The translations under genes were made by a program, and so were the position numbers. The notes beneath the pieces were generated by a model, which made no database searches, was not told the origin of the DNA, and was given only the letters and a program-made list of their open reading frames with translations. A stretch of DNA of 64,000 bases from Klebsormidium nitens (Eukaryota > Streptophyta > Klebsormidiophyceae > Klebsormidiales > Klebsormidiaceae): contig DF236960.1 of NCBI GenBank assembly GCA_000708835.1, positions 276,982 through 340,981 on the forward strand, given 5' to 3'. Positions 21,759-35,400 of this stretch are shown one piece after another. Every line of letters starts with the position of its first letter. The first letter of the stretch is position 1.

Positions 21759-24338
21759 ATGGCTACCTTGGGGAACGCCGTCACGAGCCGAAGAGCCAGC
21801 TTGGCTCTGCTCTCCGTTGCTCTGACCTTGAGTATCCTGGTAAGATTCCATCTCCTTTTCTGTTTCCTTTCCCTGTTCCGCGCCGGACACCCTCTTCCGT
21901 ATGATGGCAAAACTACTGCAAGTTATGGCTGGTCAGGAGGAATGCTGGGAGTTCAGCTTCGCGTTTGCTTCTGCTTTTTCGCTTTGGTAACAAGGTCACT
22001 CTGCCTTATGGCTGGTCAGTAGAAGCACTGGGAATCCATCTTTGAACCCAACCGTTGTTATGTGCTTCTCGTTTCTGAGCTTGTCAGTGCTGCATAAGCC
22101 CAACATGGCCGCGGAAGATCAGGGTGATTTCCCATCTTTGTCATTTGACCTGGAAACTTGGCAGACACGGCAAAGCCTCCAGTGTTGCAAAATCAAGCCT
22201 TGTCGTGAGCAACTTTTCAAGTGTCTTCGGGGGCGGAAATTCATGGGGTTTGAAGTCGTCTGGATTTGGTTGCTTGATGAAGGCGGCAGACTGGGTTGCT
22301 CGAAAAGGGCTGCCGACAGGTTCCGAGGACCTAGCAAAGCAAATCCCCGCTGGCGTGCTGAAACGCTCGTCAACCTGGAGGTACATGCAGTTCGGAAGCC
22401 CTCAGAGTATCAGAAGCAGTTTGGTTGCACGAGGGACTTCTCTTGCATTAGCACACCACATTTTTTTGGGAGCCATAGCTTGAGCTTAGGAAACCGCATA
22501 AAACCAAACGGTTTTGCTGATATTCCAGACAGAGTTTTGAGGAGTGACAAGCTGACTTCATCACTGAAGAACAGAGAGGTTGACCAATGATTATGAAAAA
22601 CGCCTGTGCCTTCAAAGCCGATAGATCCATCAGGGTACCTGGCCCTTAAAATTCATTGAATCGTACGACGAAGACAACTCCTCACACATCTTTTTAGGCT
22701 CAACTAAGGCGGCTGAATCTCAATTGTGGTTGGAATCAAAAGGGCGATGAAATAGGAGAGCGCTGAAACATAAAAACTTTTGCCTTGTTCGCGGGGGGTG
22801 TCCAACGCCCGAGTGATCCACCCCCCCGAAGCTCGGATCCGGCACCTGCTGACCGGCATAGAGAACCAGTGCTCTTCCTTCGAATGCTGCCTGGTTCAGT
22901 GCGTTCCGCCCCCCGCACCGGACGGAACTCCGGGCGGACGGTACTGCTGCCCCGTTGGGACCCAGTGCATGGGGGACGGAAGCTCACACATGTGCCAAGC
23001 CATCGGGGGCGCCGGCCTTCCTAGTGAGTCAGGATGTTAGAACCTGGTTGCTCGTCTCCAGGTTCAGTTTTAGAACCGGAGGCCTTGTTAAAACAAGCTA
23101 CGCGGATATGCCAGGCGATCACTGAGGGCTTTCGAGTACGTCAAATCAGAAACCGGTCGTTCATTTCTAGGGACTATTTGGATTCGGAATCACCTTTCTC
23201 ACAATGCAAGCTTCGCGCATGTGTTAGGCAGTTGGTCAGGGAGGCCTTCCGAATAAGTCCGCGCATGATCGGCAGCAGGTTTTATGTTCGAAAAGATGGT
23301 CTGCCTTCTAAGATAATCACGGGAGTTTCAAGGGGCGCTGCAGCCGGGCGTTTGCTTCTCTCAATGAATGTGGCTTTACGTTCTGGAACGTGGATGACAA
23401 AAGGTGTTGGGCTTTCAGTAACCCGGATTGGTGGGGACCATTTGTATCCGGTTTCGGATTCGACCTGGTCCAAGAGCATGAGCCTGCTGATCAGGAAGAC
23501 TTAGTCAAATAGAAATGCATAATCAGTTCTGCGAATTACTCCCTTTCAGCATCTGTGCATAGGCTTCGCTGCTAGCATACATTTTCTGGCCTGATCCGAA
23601 TGAGCTCTTCATTGAATGTGGTGTCTGTGGTCTTTTGCAGTCTCCCCGCTCACCTTGGAAGACGTAACAGTGCCAGCTGTCAACCAGTACACGACCGGAG
23701 ACCCGAACAGTGGGCCTAATCCGTGCAACTTCGATGGGGTAAGGCGCGAACGCGAGCACTGTTCTCGACTTTAAGTTCACTCGTAGAGGTCTGCTAAATG
23801 GTATATTGATATGACCAAGCTGTCGGAATCAAAGCTTTGTGTCACCCTGGCGCTCGTACACTCGCGCTCTTATCAGGATTCCACCGTTCGGATATTTGAT
23901 GACGGGTTCAGACGGGTTCAGAGAGTCAATAGTCTGTCCAACTCGTCATGAGACACCTTGGATAAAAGGTTCTGAATGGGCGCTTGCACGGGCGCTTGAA
24001 GCCGCTCGTCCGCCCTTTTTTCTGCATTCGACTCTCATATAGATATATTTTCCCTTTGTCGATGGTTTCTATCTGGTGCTGCGGCGGAGTGTCAAGGTTT
24101 GGCGAAGCGGCAGTCAGATCAGCCTCGTGTTAAGATGTTACAAAAGCTGCTGTTGTGCCAAGTCCACTGGCATCTCTGGCAAGAAGATGGTCATCCGAAC
24201 CCGCTTTCTTATGTTTGTCGCTTTCTTATCTCCGTGCAGAGAACGTGGTACTGCCCCGCTACGCTGAACTGTGGTCGGACATATCTGGACTGCCTTCCGT
24301 CGGATAACTACCAGGTTCTGGCTAACCAAGGATACTAA
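21759..24338 (+). CDS. Small secreted cysteine-rich protein (143 aa), function unknown
   Basis: Exons 21759-21839, 22870-23023, 23641-23738 and 24240-24338 join in phase with GT-AG borders. The first exon encodes a basic start followed by a hydrophobic run (ASLALLSVALTLSIL), a likely signal peptide. The remainder carries 12 cysteines, arranged C-x4-CC-x3-C, then CC-x4-C (YCCPVGTQC) and C near HMCQ, then NPC, WYC, LNC and LDC, ending ANQGY. The CCPVGTQC word recalls granulin/WAP-type knots, but spacing does not fit well enough for a family call. The acceptor at 22869 has a weak pyrimidine tract, so exon 2 could start elsewhere. Extracellular or wall-associated location is inferred. Confidence 0.55.
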
Positions 24339-26489
24339 CCAGGTAAGGGGACCGGACACAAACCCGCCCGGGGGAGTGGATTTTATGGACTTGCTACTGC
24401 TTCGGAGAAGGCAGATCTGGCCCAAGTGGTGGGCACGAACCACAAATCAACCGGTGACAAGTTAGTGGGTTTTCTGCAATCCGGAACGAGAAGGGAATCA
24501 GCGCGTCCGCCGCGAATCAGATAATGCCCCGCCTGGACTATGGTTTTAAGAGATTGCTTCACCTCATCAATCCGGGGTTAACCAGAATTCTGATGGGAGC
24601 TAGCCGACGTTTACGTTCTGGGCTTACGAATGTCCTGTCTTAGATAAAGACCGCTTGTTCTGAGCTGTTTGCAGGCAAGGAAGATCCTTCGGAGCGACCA
24701 ATACAAGATGCTGGACGACAATCTAGTAATAAGTGCAAAGCAATAAAGCTGACACCGTTCTTCGCTTCTGTAGATATCTACAAGAGTACGTAAGGCTAGC
24801 CAGTTTCTGTCTTTGCCAGTGACCTCTGTTTGATAAACTCACAGGGACTTCTGTCAATCCTAGCATTTGACCAATAAATCAGCAATCACAGAGGGAGGCT
24901 TAGCGCCGTTACGTATATCCCCAGCATTTAGAATTTAGTTCCAAGCCCTTTGGCAAGACTTTGTAAGGTAATAAATGGGAGAATTCCGATTTGGGGGCGA
25001 GCTTAAAAAGACATCCCGCCTCTAGTTGCGCTCCCTGCCCCCTCTCGACGAGATAAAACCCTCTTTGAATCTCGCTTTTAGCAATACATTAGGGAATAAA
25101 ACGGGGGAGACGTTCGGTATCTCGGGGCGCCCCCCCCTTTACTTCGCAGCTTTTTTGGCAAGCTTCGTACAAACATAATAAGGAGAACTTCTCCGGAGGG
25201 CTTAGGTCCTCAGGGGACATGAGTAAAAATCTATGTTGTGGTAGCACCTGCTCAACTACACTCTGTTACCATTACTGGAGTTGCATTTACAGCCCGTTAC
25301 CAGGATAAGAGCCGGCTTAGATAGGACTTCTTGGAGCCGAATTGGAAAGAGTGTAGCATAGCAAGCCTTTGATCGATTCGGGCAAGACCCTTGTACCAGA
25401 AGCCCTTGTATCATAGCCAGCGTCCAATTACTAGTTCTCAAACTGTGCGCCCTCCGCCGTCCATCTCAGCACTGAGAAGTATAGTATGACATGTGCAGAA
25501 CTTCAGACATACGTCGCTGCATCCTTATACATGCAGTTGCACCGTAAAGCAATCAGACGGAATCTTTCATATACTATCTTTACACGTTTGAAGCTGAACT
25601 AATCATGACCTACCAGACTCGTCAGATGATTGAATGGTGCCATGCGGACAACGGACTAAAAGTTCAATCTACACTTACGACTATCTTAGTACGTACGTGT
25701 ACGTGGATGGTCAATCTGACTGGTAACGTTCTTCGCTTCAGCCAAACGCGGCAAGACGCGGACTGTGAAGCATCTGGGCGTCCTAGCTAGAGGAAACTTA
25801 AAGTCCGGCCTGATCTGCGAATGCTTCACAGGGCAACTATTTGGAGACTTATGTCCCTTGGAAGACCCCTCTAGCTATCTTCACGCCAGCTCCCTGGCAA
25901 CCATGCAAATCTAAGTACGGCGCGAATGTACATCTGTAAAATCTACACCAACCAGCCACCCAACAAAGGATGCAGAGCTCACCACCGCCATAATACACAC
26001 ACACTGTATTCTCTCCAAATCCCTAGAGCTCACACGAACGCCAGTATTAATCAAAGTGCCAACCGACCCCGCAACCCGCCGCGGTGAGCGTCGACACGTG
26101 GCTGAAGATCTGTTCTCCCCCTCTGTTTCCTGGGAGCGGCCCGTCATTGCAACCCGCTCCCCCGGATACCCCAAGTCTCTCAAGCCCCCCCACGGCGGGG
26201 ATCGACTCATTTTGAGTCTCTTGTTTCTTACTTTCACTACAGAGAGTTTCTCCTTACAAGCGTCCACGCAGTATTATTAGAGCGCAGATCATGGGCTCCA
26301 GGCTTCCTAACATCCTGACACATTAGCTCATGTATATCTGAGAAAGCCTTCGCGACTGCCAGGCTGTGGATGAGATTGCCCCGCCCCTGATTTGCCCGAC
26401 CGGAGCGCTAAGAACCGATGCACTTAACATGATCTCTTTTGAGCAAATGCATGATTTCCGACCCCTCCCGCCCACCAAAGCGACACTCG
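24339..26489. other. Intergenic region without recognised genes
   Basis: Lies between the 3' ends of the cysteine-rich gene (+) and the MACPF gene (-), so both 3' UTRs are expected here. I see no coding exon, RNA gene or clear repeat. Confidence 0.45.
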
Positions 26490-29400
26490 CTACTCGACCT
26501 CGTCCTCTTCCAGGTGCCTGCGAGACCGCCAGCGCCACCGACCCGCGCTCTTCTTCCGCCGCTCTAGTTCCTTGTGCGCTTCCTCCCTCGCCTGCTCGGC
26601 CTTCCGGCGCCCGTCCACGTCCGCCTGTACCGGCATGAGCCCAAACGTGCCACGCAACTCCGCAACACCAACCCGCCCCTGGAGAAAAAAGCGTTACAAT
26701 AGAAAAAACTTGGAGTCTTATTCTTTATCGTACTTCTGAGGGATTCATTTGATCCGAGAGCGTCCCAAACTGTGGTTCAGGCTGCACCGGCATAAACCCG
26801 AACGTGCTTCGCGAATCGGCAACGCCAACCCGCCCCTAGCCGAAGAAAAAACGCTACAATAAAAAAAACCTGGAGCATGATTCTTGATCGAACTTCTGAG
26901 GGATTAATTGTCTCCGAGAGCGTCACAAACTTTGGTTCAGGCTGCACAGCATGAACCCAAACGTGCCTTGTGAATCGGCAACGCCAACCGTACCAGCCCC
27001 TGCGGATGAAATAAAACTTTTAGTCTTCTTTGTGAAGGGTTGATGGGCTCCAAAATTCAAATAGATTTTGTGTCAGGGTGCACCGGCGTCGAAGCCAGCT
27101 CAACGTGCCCCGCACCTCGGCAACACCAACCCGCCCTGAAGACGAAAAGCTGGGAATCTTTGAGCACCGAAATGAAACCGTTGATCGCCTTTCTGGAGGA
27201 TTGATCGCTTTCGAGAACGTCACAAATTTTGGTTCGAGATGCACAGGCGTGAACTCAAATGTGCTCCGAAATCCGGCAAGCCAACCCGCCCCGGAAAGAG
27301 AAAAGCTGGGTTATAGTGAGAAAATTCCGAAATGAAACCTCATGATTGCCATCCTCGACGCTTTCTGGGCTTAAAGGAAGTTTTTTTTCCCTTTGGTATC
27401 AAGGGCGGGTAGGAGCCCTAGCATGGATTAGAAGGATGCCTCCCGTACCGGCGGTACCAACCATTAACAACAAGACGAAAACAATTGGCTGAAAAAGCGC
27501 CCCAAATATCTCGACACCCTATACTTATCTCGTGATAGGTCGACAAGCGTGAAACCAGCAAGGAGATCCCAGGGCTGCAAGAAGTGCGAGAAGGCGAGGA
27601 AGAAAATCAATGCGTCATCGTCATAATAGACGAGCACGCGGTGCTCAACAGCCAATTAGCATGTGATCTTGAACAAGACGGTGCGCTGCCAGTCAAAGCA
27701 GAAGAGACCATACGATGGACTCGGAGGAATAGCGTACCGTGAAGCCGTGCATTCCCAGGTGGTCGAGGTGGCCCTTGTAGAAGCGCTTCCGCACGAACGG
27801 AATGCGGACGGAAAACAACACCGGAGTGCCGATCGCCTCCACTTTGGCGAGAATCGGGTACGAGTGTTTCGCGTCTTCCTCGTTGGGCCGGGCCACCGGG
27901 ACCTGCACGGGGCAGATTCGCAAGCAAATCAGAACTATACAAAACCTCCGGTACAGGAATAATTGAGCCATTCTTTTAACGTTGTTACATTTCCGGACAT
28001 GGATCCGCTGTGCTTGTTTTCAACACAGCGTCTGCCATTGGCAGAGAGTCAAGGAAAGCACCCTCAGTTGTTGGTCTACCGAAATTGACAAGACGCGATG
28101 ATCTATCCTGGCGGCTAAACGGCTAAGGCGTGGCGCAAATCGGCATCCGAATTTCAGTGGGCGTCGATCTGTGCTTGCGGGGCTCTATTGAAGAGCCAGA
28201 AAATACGGTCTCGGAAGTCACAGTCTAGCGAATGGCCAGCTGATGTTTCGCACTCTCGCTTTGCTACAGCGACACACTCTCTGTTTGTATTCGAATGATG
28301 TATGAAAGAGATCAAACCACCTGATTGCGGATCTTACCTGCGTCAAAGTCCCTTCGAGACGCAAGCTCGGCACGAGCCATCTGGGCACCCTCTTGATAGC
28401 CTTCCAGGTCTGACCCTTGACAAGGTACTTGGCGTGGCCGACCGACCCCCCGACCAAGTCGCACGCCGTTACTTTAGACCACACCGGGGGTGGAAGCACC
28501 TGCCCCGAGCGCCCTGTTTTACGCCCCCCCTTGGTGAAGTCGTGCGAGATCTCCTGCTTTGTCTGCCGGCTGGCGCGCGTGTGGGACTCAAGCGCGGCCA
28601 CTGGGGAGTTGCCCGGGAGAAAGTCTTCCACCACGTAGCCCTGCCACGTGTACCAATTACAGCAGTAAAGGAAAAGCGCAGTGGATCACCAGAGAACGGT
28701 TCAAGATCTCCTTAACGTTCAACTGGGGGTAGTTCAGGGCTCGTTATGGGCCGGTTAGAAAATCGTTATATGTCGGAAAACCGACTCGGGCGATGAGCAC
28801 GCTTCAAGAAACAAGGTAATAGCCCGGTGTTTTGCTCATTAGCCTCAGACTCAAGGTTCAGACTCATCCTGTTTAGCAGCCAATAGACGTTTTGAATGCT
28901 GGGACGGGTGGGGGTTGCTAGGGGGTCAGTAAGGCTGCGGGTGTGAGTGCACGAGGAGAGCGCGTCAACAACTGGTCTAGAGTCTTAGTCAGTTCAACGC
29001 TTATTTTCCCAAATCCTCGTACCTGCCACATGCCCATGAAGCGGTCGATGCTCAGGGGGCGATCCGAGGGGAGCCCATCGGAGGACACGTGTGCGTCCGG
29101 GGGCAGAATCCAACGGCGGCGGGGCTCGCTGATTGCCGCTTCCTGCTCGACGAAGTTCCACGGGTCTTGAGGGGGGCGCAGGAAATCCCTGTCTCCCCCT
29201 GGAATTGCAGAATTTGTTTTTGGTTGAGAAGTGGGACATATCGCAACATCACGCGCGTCGCTCGAAGCGCGTACGTTGGTCGCTCATTGGATCTTCCGGA
29301 GTTTACCATTCAACGTCCGAGGTGCCACATTTGGCTGGGCTGAACACCTTGGAGCAGCGGATTCCATCACGCTTGGCGGTTCAGTCACGAGAATTTTTGC

Positions 29401-32400
29401 AGGTGCTGATCCGTCAAAATCCGAATCTTGGGCAATGCAGTGGCGGCTTCAATCGCAGGAAACAATGGTAGAAATGTCTGGAGTATCCGCGAAGCCTCGT
29501 AACTGTTTGGAAAACACGAACGAAGCGGACCGTGATTGCCTACCTGCGTCCTCAGGAACGAACACGTAGTTTTCGCCTCTCTCCAGAAAGGTTTTGGGGT
29601 TCAGAACGGTACCGCTCTTCGTCTTTAAAACCCCTTTGCCAAACCCAGAAAGCTTCTGCAGGGCATCGAGCGCAGCTTTTGCGGACCGCGGCTGCACCAG
29701 CTGCGAGGTCACTCCGTCTTTGATGATCCGAGCGGGCTGATCAAGAGCGCCGTTCAACGCAAGCGGCGCATCTGGAGAGAGTACAAAAGTGTGTGTTGCA
29801 ACTCTTCTGTCTGGCGAATCCCCTTTGGGACAGCGAATTCACCGGCTACCTTTAACGATCGCCCATTCCAAAGGACCTCAAGCCGTTTGACGTCACCCGA
29901 ACGACCCAAAAACTGGCCGGTACGCTACCGCCTCTGGCCCCGCATTTTGAGTCCCCTTCGTCGTCTGGCCGCAGCAGGATACCGCTGCATTTCCCGTTTG
30001 CTCACGCCATGATTAGTTGAGTTTGGAAGCCTCGGTTGATATGCTGAACCCTGACGAATCCCTAATCTGAAGACACGCCTTTGCTTCCGCGCGTTTCTGT
30101 CAGCAGCAGAGACGTCTCAAGGCCTCCCCTCCGGATTTACCACTAGGTCGCCGTTTGAAGAACCAAGACGTGGATGCTAAATGCAAACAGAAATCCTCCT
30201 ATCCGGCCTTTCAATCTGTCGACATCAACGTGCGCGTGCAGTTTTTCCAGCAGCTTACTATCCAACACGTGCCTGATCCTGCCACTTACCTTCCGGGTCT
30301 TTTGTCGTTAGCGTCAGGTGCGCACACGAGTATTCCAGCTTTTCTTCGTGCAGGACTTCCTTGAGCATCTTGTTGTTGGGGAGAGGCAGCTTCGACCCGT
30401 GCCCCCTCTGTGCCATCACGAAAAGGCCGTCGCTGGGATCCAATTTCAGCATCTCTTTGATTTCTCCCCCCAGGTCCGTCAGGCGAACAGAGATTTTGGA
30501 TATTTCAGAGGCTTTCGGATCCCCGGCGATCGGTATCGGCGGGTCGACTGGGATGACGTGCAGATCGTCTGCGACGACGAGAAGGTGACGTTAGGAGTTG
30601 ATTCATTCCGGAGTCAGGACCTTTACTGCGTCCTTGGTTTTCAGTTATTCATTTACTTTGAGCAGCAGTGGACAGAACAAGAAGTGTGCTGACAGCAAGC
30701 CAAAGAAAATGGCTGTCCAAATTCGCAGGAGCTAGGAGGTAGGAAAAGTGGTTCATGTCTTCAAAGGGAAAGACTCTAGTTGGCATGCTCGTGTGCATGT
30801 CCCGTGGGACCAAACGCCCCAGATATCACTCTAGAACTAGAAGCAAGGAAGTTTGAGCGCTCAACAGGCATCATGTACTCTACTTTATTCTGGGTTCACA
30901 CAGAAAAAACCAGCATCAAAGCCTGGAGCTTCACTGTGATTGGCAGAGCGCCTGAGAGACATGATCAAGCATGCAAGACCAAAGCATGTTTGAAGTAACT
31001 CATGCCGAATGTCAAGGTCGAGATAACCTGCCAGATAACTAAGGCCGTTCAACATACCAAATCTGGGGAGTTCGTCAACCGGAGCCATGGTCCAGGTTCC
31101 CCCCTCCTGCGCAAACTCCAGCTCGTGCTGATTGGCATTTGGCAGGGCTGCCGCCACGGTCGGGCCCTTGTACATCCAGTAACCGTGCATCCCCAAGCGG
31201 TCCAAATGCCCCCGGTACAGCCACTCGTCATTCCCGGTGCTCGCCTGACTTTCCTGAACACGTACAACCAGTGCCAGATTTGTTCTCAAATCCTGATGGA
31301 CTTTGATTGCCTACAGAATTGGCGGATCAACGTTCAGTTTCGTGATTCACTCTTCAAACGGAATTCTGATGCGAAGGTCATCTCTTGAATCGACGAAAGT
31401 TTCTTATGTCGCGGAAATGTGGCAGTACGGGAGCTGAACGAACCCATCCACCTTGGCTCGGCCGATGATGGACTTACAAGCGTCACCCTCAGTTGCAAAC
31501 TGCGCTACTTTTCGCTCGAATGGACTGCCACACGACGGCACTCCGAGTTACAAGCTGGAGAAGATCAGCAATGGTGCGTTCATTAAGCAGGAAGCCGCCG
31601 GTTTTCACATCCTATCTGGCGTGTTAGTTTTCAGAAGCTATCATCAATTTTAAATATCCCGATTCGCCGATCAAATTTCTCAGGTCCCCATATCACCTTT
31701 TTCCCCTTGTCGTCCGGGCCAGCCTTGCTCCGGTCGGTCATCTGCAACGCATGCGTGTGATCGTTCCGACAGCTTGGCTTGCAAAAGCGGGTGAAACACC
31801 CGCCCGCGATTGGCGGCGGGTCATCCGCGTCGAGCCGTGTCGCGGCGTATTTGAGCGTGCTGGCGCCGTGCCAGTTGGCGCCGCGCGCGCTCTTGAGGTA
31901 GTGTTTCCGCATCTCCACGACGCCCAGGATCTCGTACGGGGTGTTCTTGCAGCGCCGGATCTTGTTTTCAAGCTGTGCGGAAAAAGAAAGACTTCAGAAG
32001 TACTTTGTATCTTGATTTGATGGGTTTTGGCATGCGATTTGTTGTCCTCAAAACGCATGCAACTCTTAGGGCAGGGTCGCAGAGCGCTTGTGGGGCACCT
32101 TTTAGCTAAGCTCGTTGAGAAAGGGATTAATCGAACTTGAACCACAATCGAAAACTGCTTTCAGAGTCCGCAATTGCCTTTGGAGAGGATTACCAGCGGC
32201 TGTCTGCTCCTGAGATCAGTTTCGTTACTTACTTCCTGAGGTTCAAGCACGGAAAATAGCGCTGCAGCTGTGGGACAAACGGACGCTCCCTGCCACAAAG
32301 CTCTTTACCCATGTCAAAATCGTAAAAAAGCAAGAGCAATCACGGTCTTTGATCGTTCTCCGGAGTGAAACCCTCTGAACAAGCTTGCCAACCTCAGGAC

Positions 32401-35400
32401 TGGTCCTATCAAATTGTCGCGCTACATTTCAGCCAGGCCGATGTCCCGCTCCATCACACAGATATAAGCACACCCATGATTGTCAATTCCCCGCCTTTAC
32501 TCACCTCAACGATGTCGCCCTCTATCATGAACTTTCCCTTATCGTCGTGACCGGTACCACTGATCTTCAGCTGGTGTAAATAGGCCGACTCGACGCCTGA
32601 CGTGGCTGCCGTGAAGCGCTCGACTTCTGGCCGGTGGATTTCCATTGTCAAAACGACTGCTCCGGGTATCTGTGTCAGGGATTTGTGCCACGTGTAACAG
32701 CCGTACCAGAACCCTTCAAGATCGTTGACCCAAGCCTCGCCGAGGCTCCGTCGGGGGCCTCTCTGCAACAAATAGAAACGAACCTGGAATCAGGAAACAC
32801 TTACAACAGGGCTTTTCAGTGCAGTGTAGCAGAAGTCCCACCAGAAATGTCTTACAGGAAAGCTTTCCAGCCCCGAAAGGTTCCCGTTCGATAATTATTC
32901 ATAAAAGCTCTCTCTACAGCATTCTTATGTCTTGCTAGGCTGGTTCTTTTTTAAGATCGATCATGAAAGAGTAATCGCTCGTGACTGCGACTTCCAGGGA
33001 TGGACACACCACCGCCTATTACGCGCGCACGGAGTTCAGTGATGCTTCGAGATCCATCACTGCTTGGATAGTTCCCGTACGCTGCACGGAAGCTGCCAAA
33101 CAGACACCTTCAATCCGACTTCTGAAAGCGTGAATAGACTTCTGAAAGCGTGAATAGAGACACGCTGTGATTGCAAAATTCGATTTTTATTGGACCCACA
33201 GCGACTAGCTTGAACCCTTTCAGCGTTAAAAGAGGAGGTTTTGATAAAGCTATGCACCAGAACTCGCACGCGAGCGTTGCACACACTAGGTGCTAATTAA
33301 AGAAAAAGGAGGGGAAAAAAAGGTGGGAGTCTCCAGCGGGTCATGTCTACAGGTAGTTCGGTTAATTCAGTTTGGCCTGGTTTAGAACGGTGTCAAAAAA
33401 GCGGAGTGAAAGTGCCTCTGAGTTCCATCTATCCTTTAATGTAGGCGATATCGGCCCAAGTCTTACCGCTCGCTTCACGGCGTACTCCGTCGCGCCCTCC
33501 GCTCTCTGCAGACGGTCAATGCAAACGATAAGCAATTAAGCTACTGAAATCTGGGAGGTAAAATGCCATCTATAAGGTTGAAAGATCAGTTGCCTTCCAA
33601 ATTAGACACAGATTCTTCTGGCAGCAATTTGATACCAGCATCGATGCCAAACTCCAACTTCATCCCAAATCGCAAGGGCTTTGAAAGGTGAAATGTTCTG
33701 GATCTTGTGAATTCTGACTCACGATACCCTTGGTTGTTCTGTTGTTGAGGATTATAAGATAGCTAGGCCGAAGAGGTTGGTGGTGACTAGCTGGTTTGGG
33801 AGCTGGTTGGTCAAGCTTTGCAGGTAAAAATGAACGGCAAACAAACAAAAGCAGATATTCGATTGCGTATCTTTCACCTTCAGCAAGCCAGACAGCATCT
33901 CGTGGAGGCTGAATTTCTCGGAGCTACCTCCAGCACCCGGCACCTTGCATTCAATAGCTTGGATACCCGGCAGTTCGTCCAGCTTCTTGATCCCCTTGTA
34001 ACGGATTGCCCGCCAGTGGTGTGGGCTCTTGACCGAGTCGAGCCACTCGTTGGGGTCATTGGCGTTGTAGAGCAGCGTGTCGCCGCCGATTGCTTGATGG
34101 CTGACTTGGTTGCCGGCCTCAGTGTCGCTTTGCCCGGTCTGCAATGCGAAACCTTCCCTTGAAACATCCGTCGGTGGTTGCACGAACTGATGGTTGTCCT
34201 TGAGAACTTTGCAGAGTTTGAGAAGCGTTCCAAATGTAGGAGGAGGACTTGATCGACCTCTCGTGCAGGAATTCTCAAGATCTGAAGGCGCAGGCATATT
34301 AAGCTCGCGCACGTGGTCCGCTTTGAGCTGCGTGTTAGGGAGCCCAACAGATTTGCGGGATTGTTCCAAGGCCTCTCTCGGCTGCATCATGGACCTTGAA
34401 AGTGACTGTGAAGCCTTGGTAAACGAGAAGAAGGAACCTGTAACTCCGCTTAGAGAGCGTACGGTAAACCAACTTCATGACTTTGCGCAAGGGTCGTTGC
34501 TTCCAGCCTTTAAAGTTTCTAAGCAGTTTTGAACTGTTTCCTGTTCAACCTGGTCCAGAGTCATCAAAGTCAAGGAAGCAAGCTAACATTATAATAAGCA
34601 ACCGGCCGCACCAAGACGGGTGAGGTTAGTAATATCTTGGTTCATCATATTTTCCATGAAACTTATCATGTATCCTCCCACCTTCTGCGTGGTGCCAAAC
34701 ATCGCGCCCACGCCCGCGCCGCCCCCCGCCGCGGCCGCCTTGACGTCAGACTTGATCGACTCGGACTTCTCGTGGGTGCTCTCTTCCCAAGTCAGGTCCT
34801 CCTTCGACGTGCGGTAGATCTGACCGCCCAGGGTGATCTGTACGGCAGCACACTCTGACGTGGTCATATCAGATAAATTCACGCATCCTCAAAAGCTCCA
34901 TAAAGCATCCGACGGTGGCAAGCTGGCACCGGAACCGTGCGCCCACGAATGCTCACCCATTGTGATCTGCTCGGCGGAACCGCGTGCATGACAAAATCCA
35001 GGATCGGTAGTGTTGGATGCAGCGACAGTAAAACAGAGTTTCTAGAAGCCCAATCCGGAGTGACACTGCATATTCTTCCAAGAAAAGGAACAGATCAGCA
35101 AAGGATTAAACAAGATCAGCTTGCGCTGCAGAAAATTCCCGCAGAACAAGCCTTTTTTCAAAGTGAAAATCAGGTTGTAAGATCAGCGCGACTACTAGTA
35201 CGACGTCACGGCACCTGCTGTCACTCTACGAGGAGCGACTCAGTCAGTGATTTCAAAAAGGCCTCTTTCCGTGTCAGAACGGAATGCCATTCGGTCACGT
35301 CCACATTCGAGGACAGCTATCGCAACGACACGAATGAACCGCACAAGCGCACCTCCTCAACCCACACCGCTCCAAACCGTTGAACCAGGTCTTTCACGTC

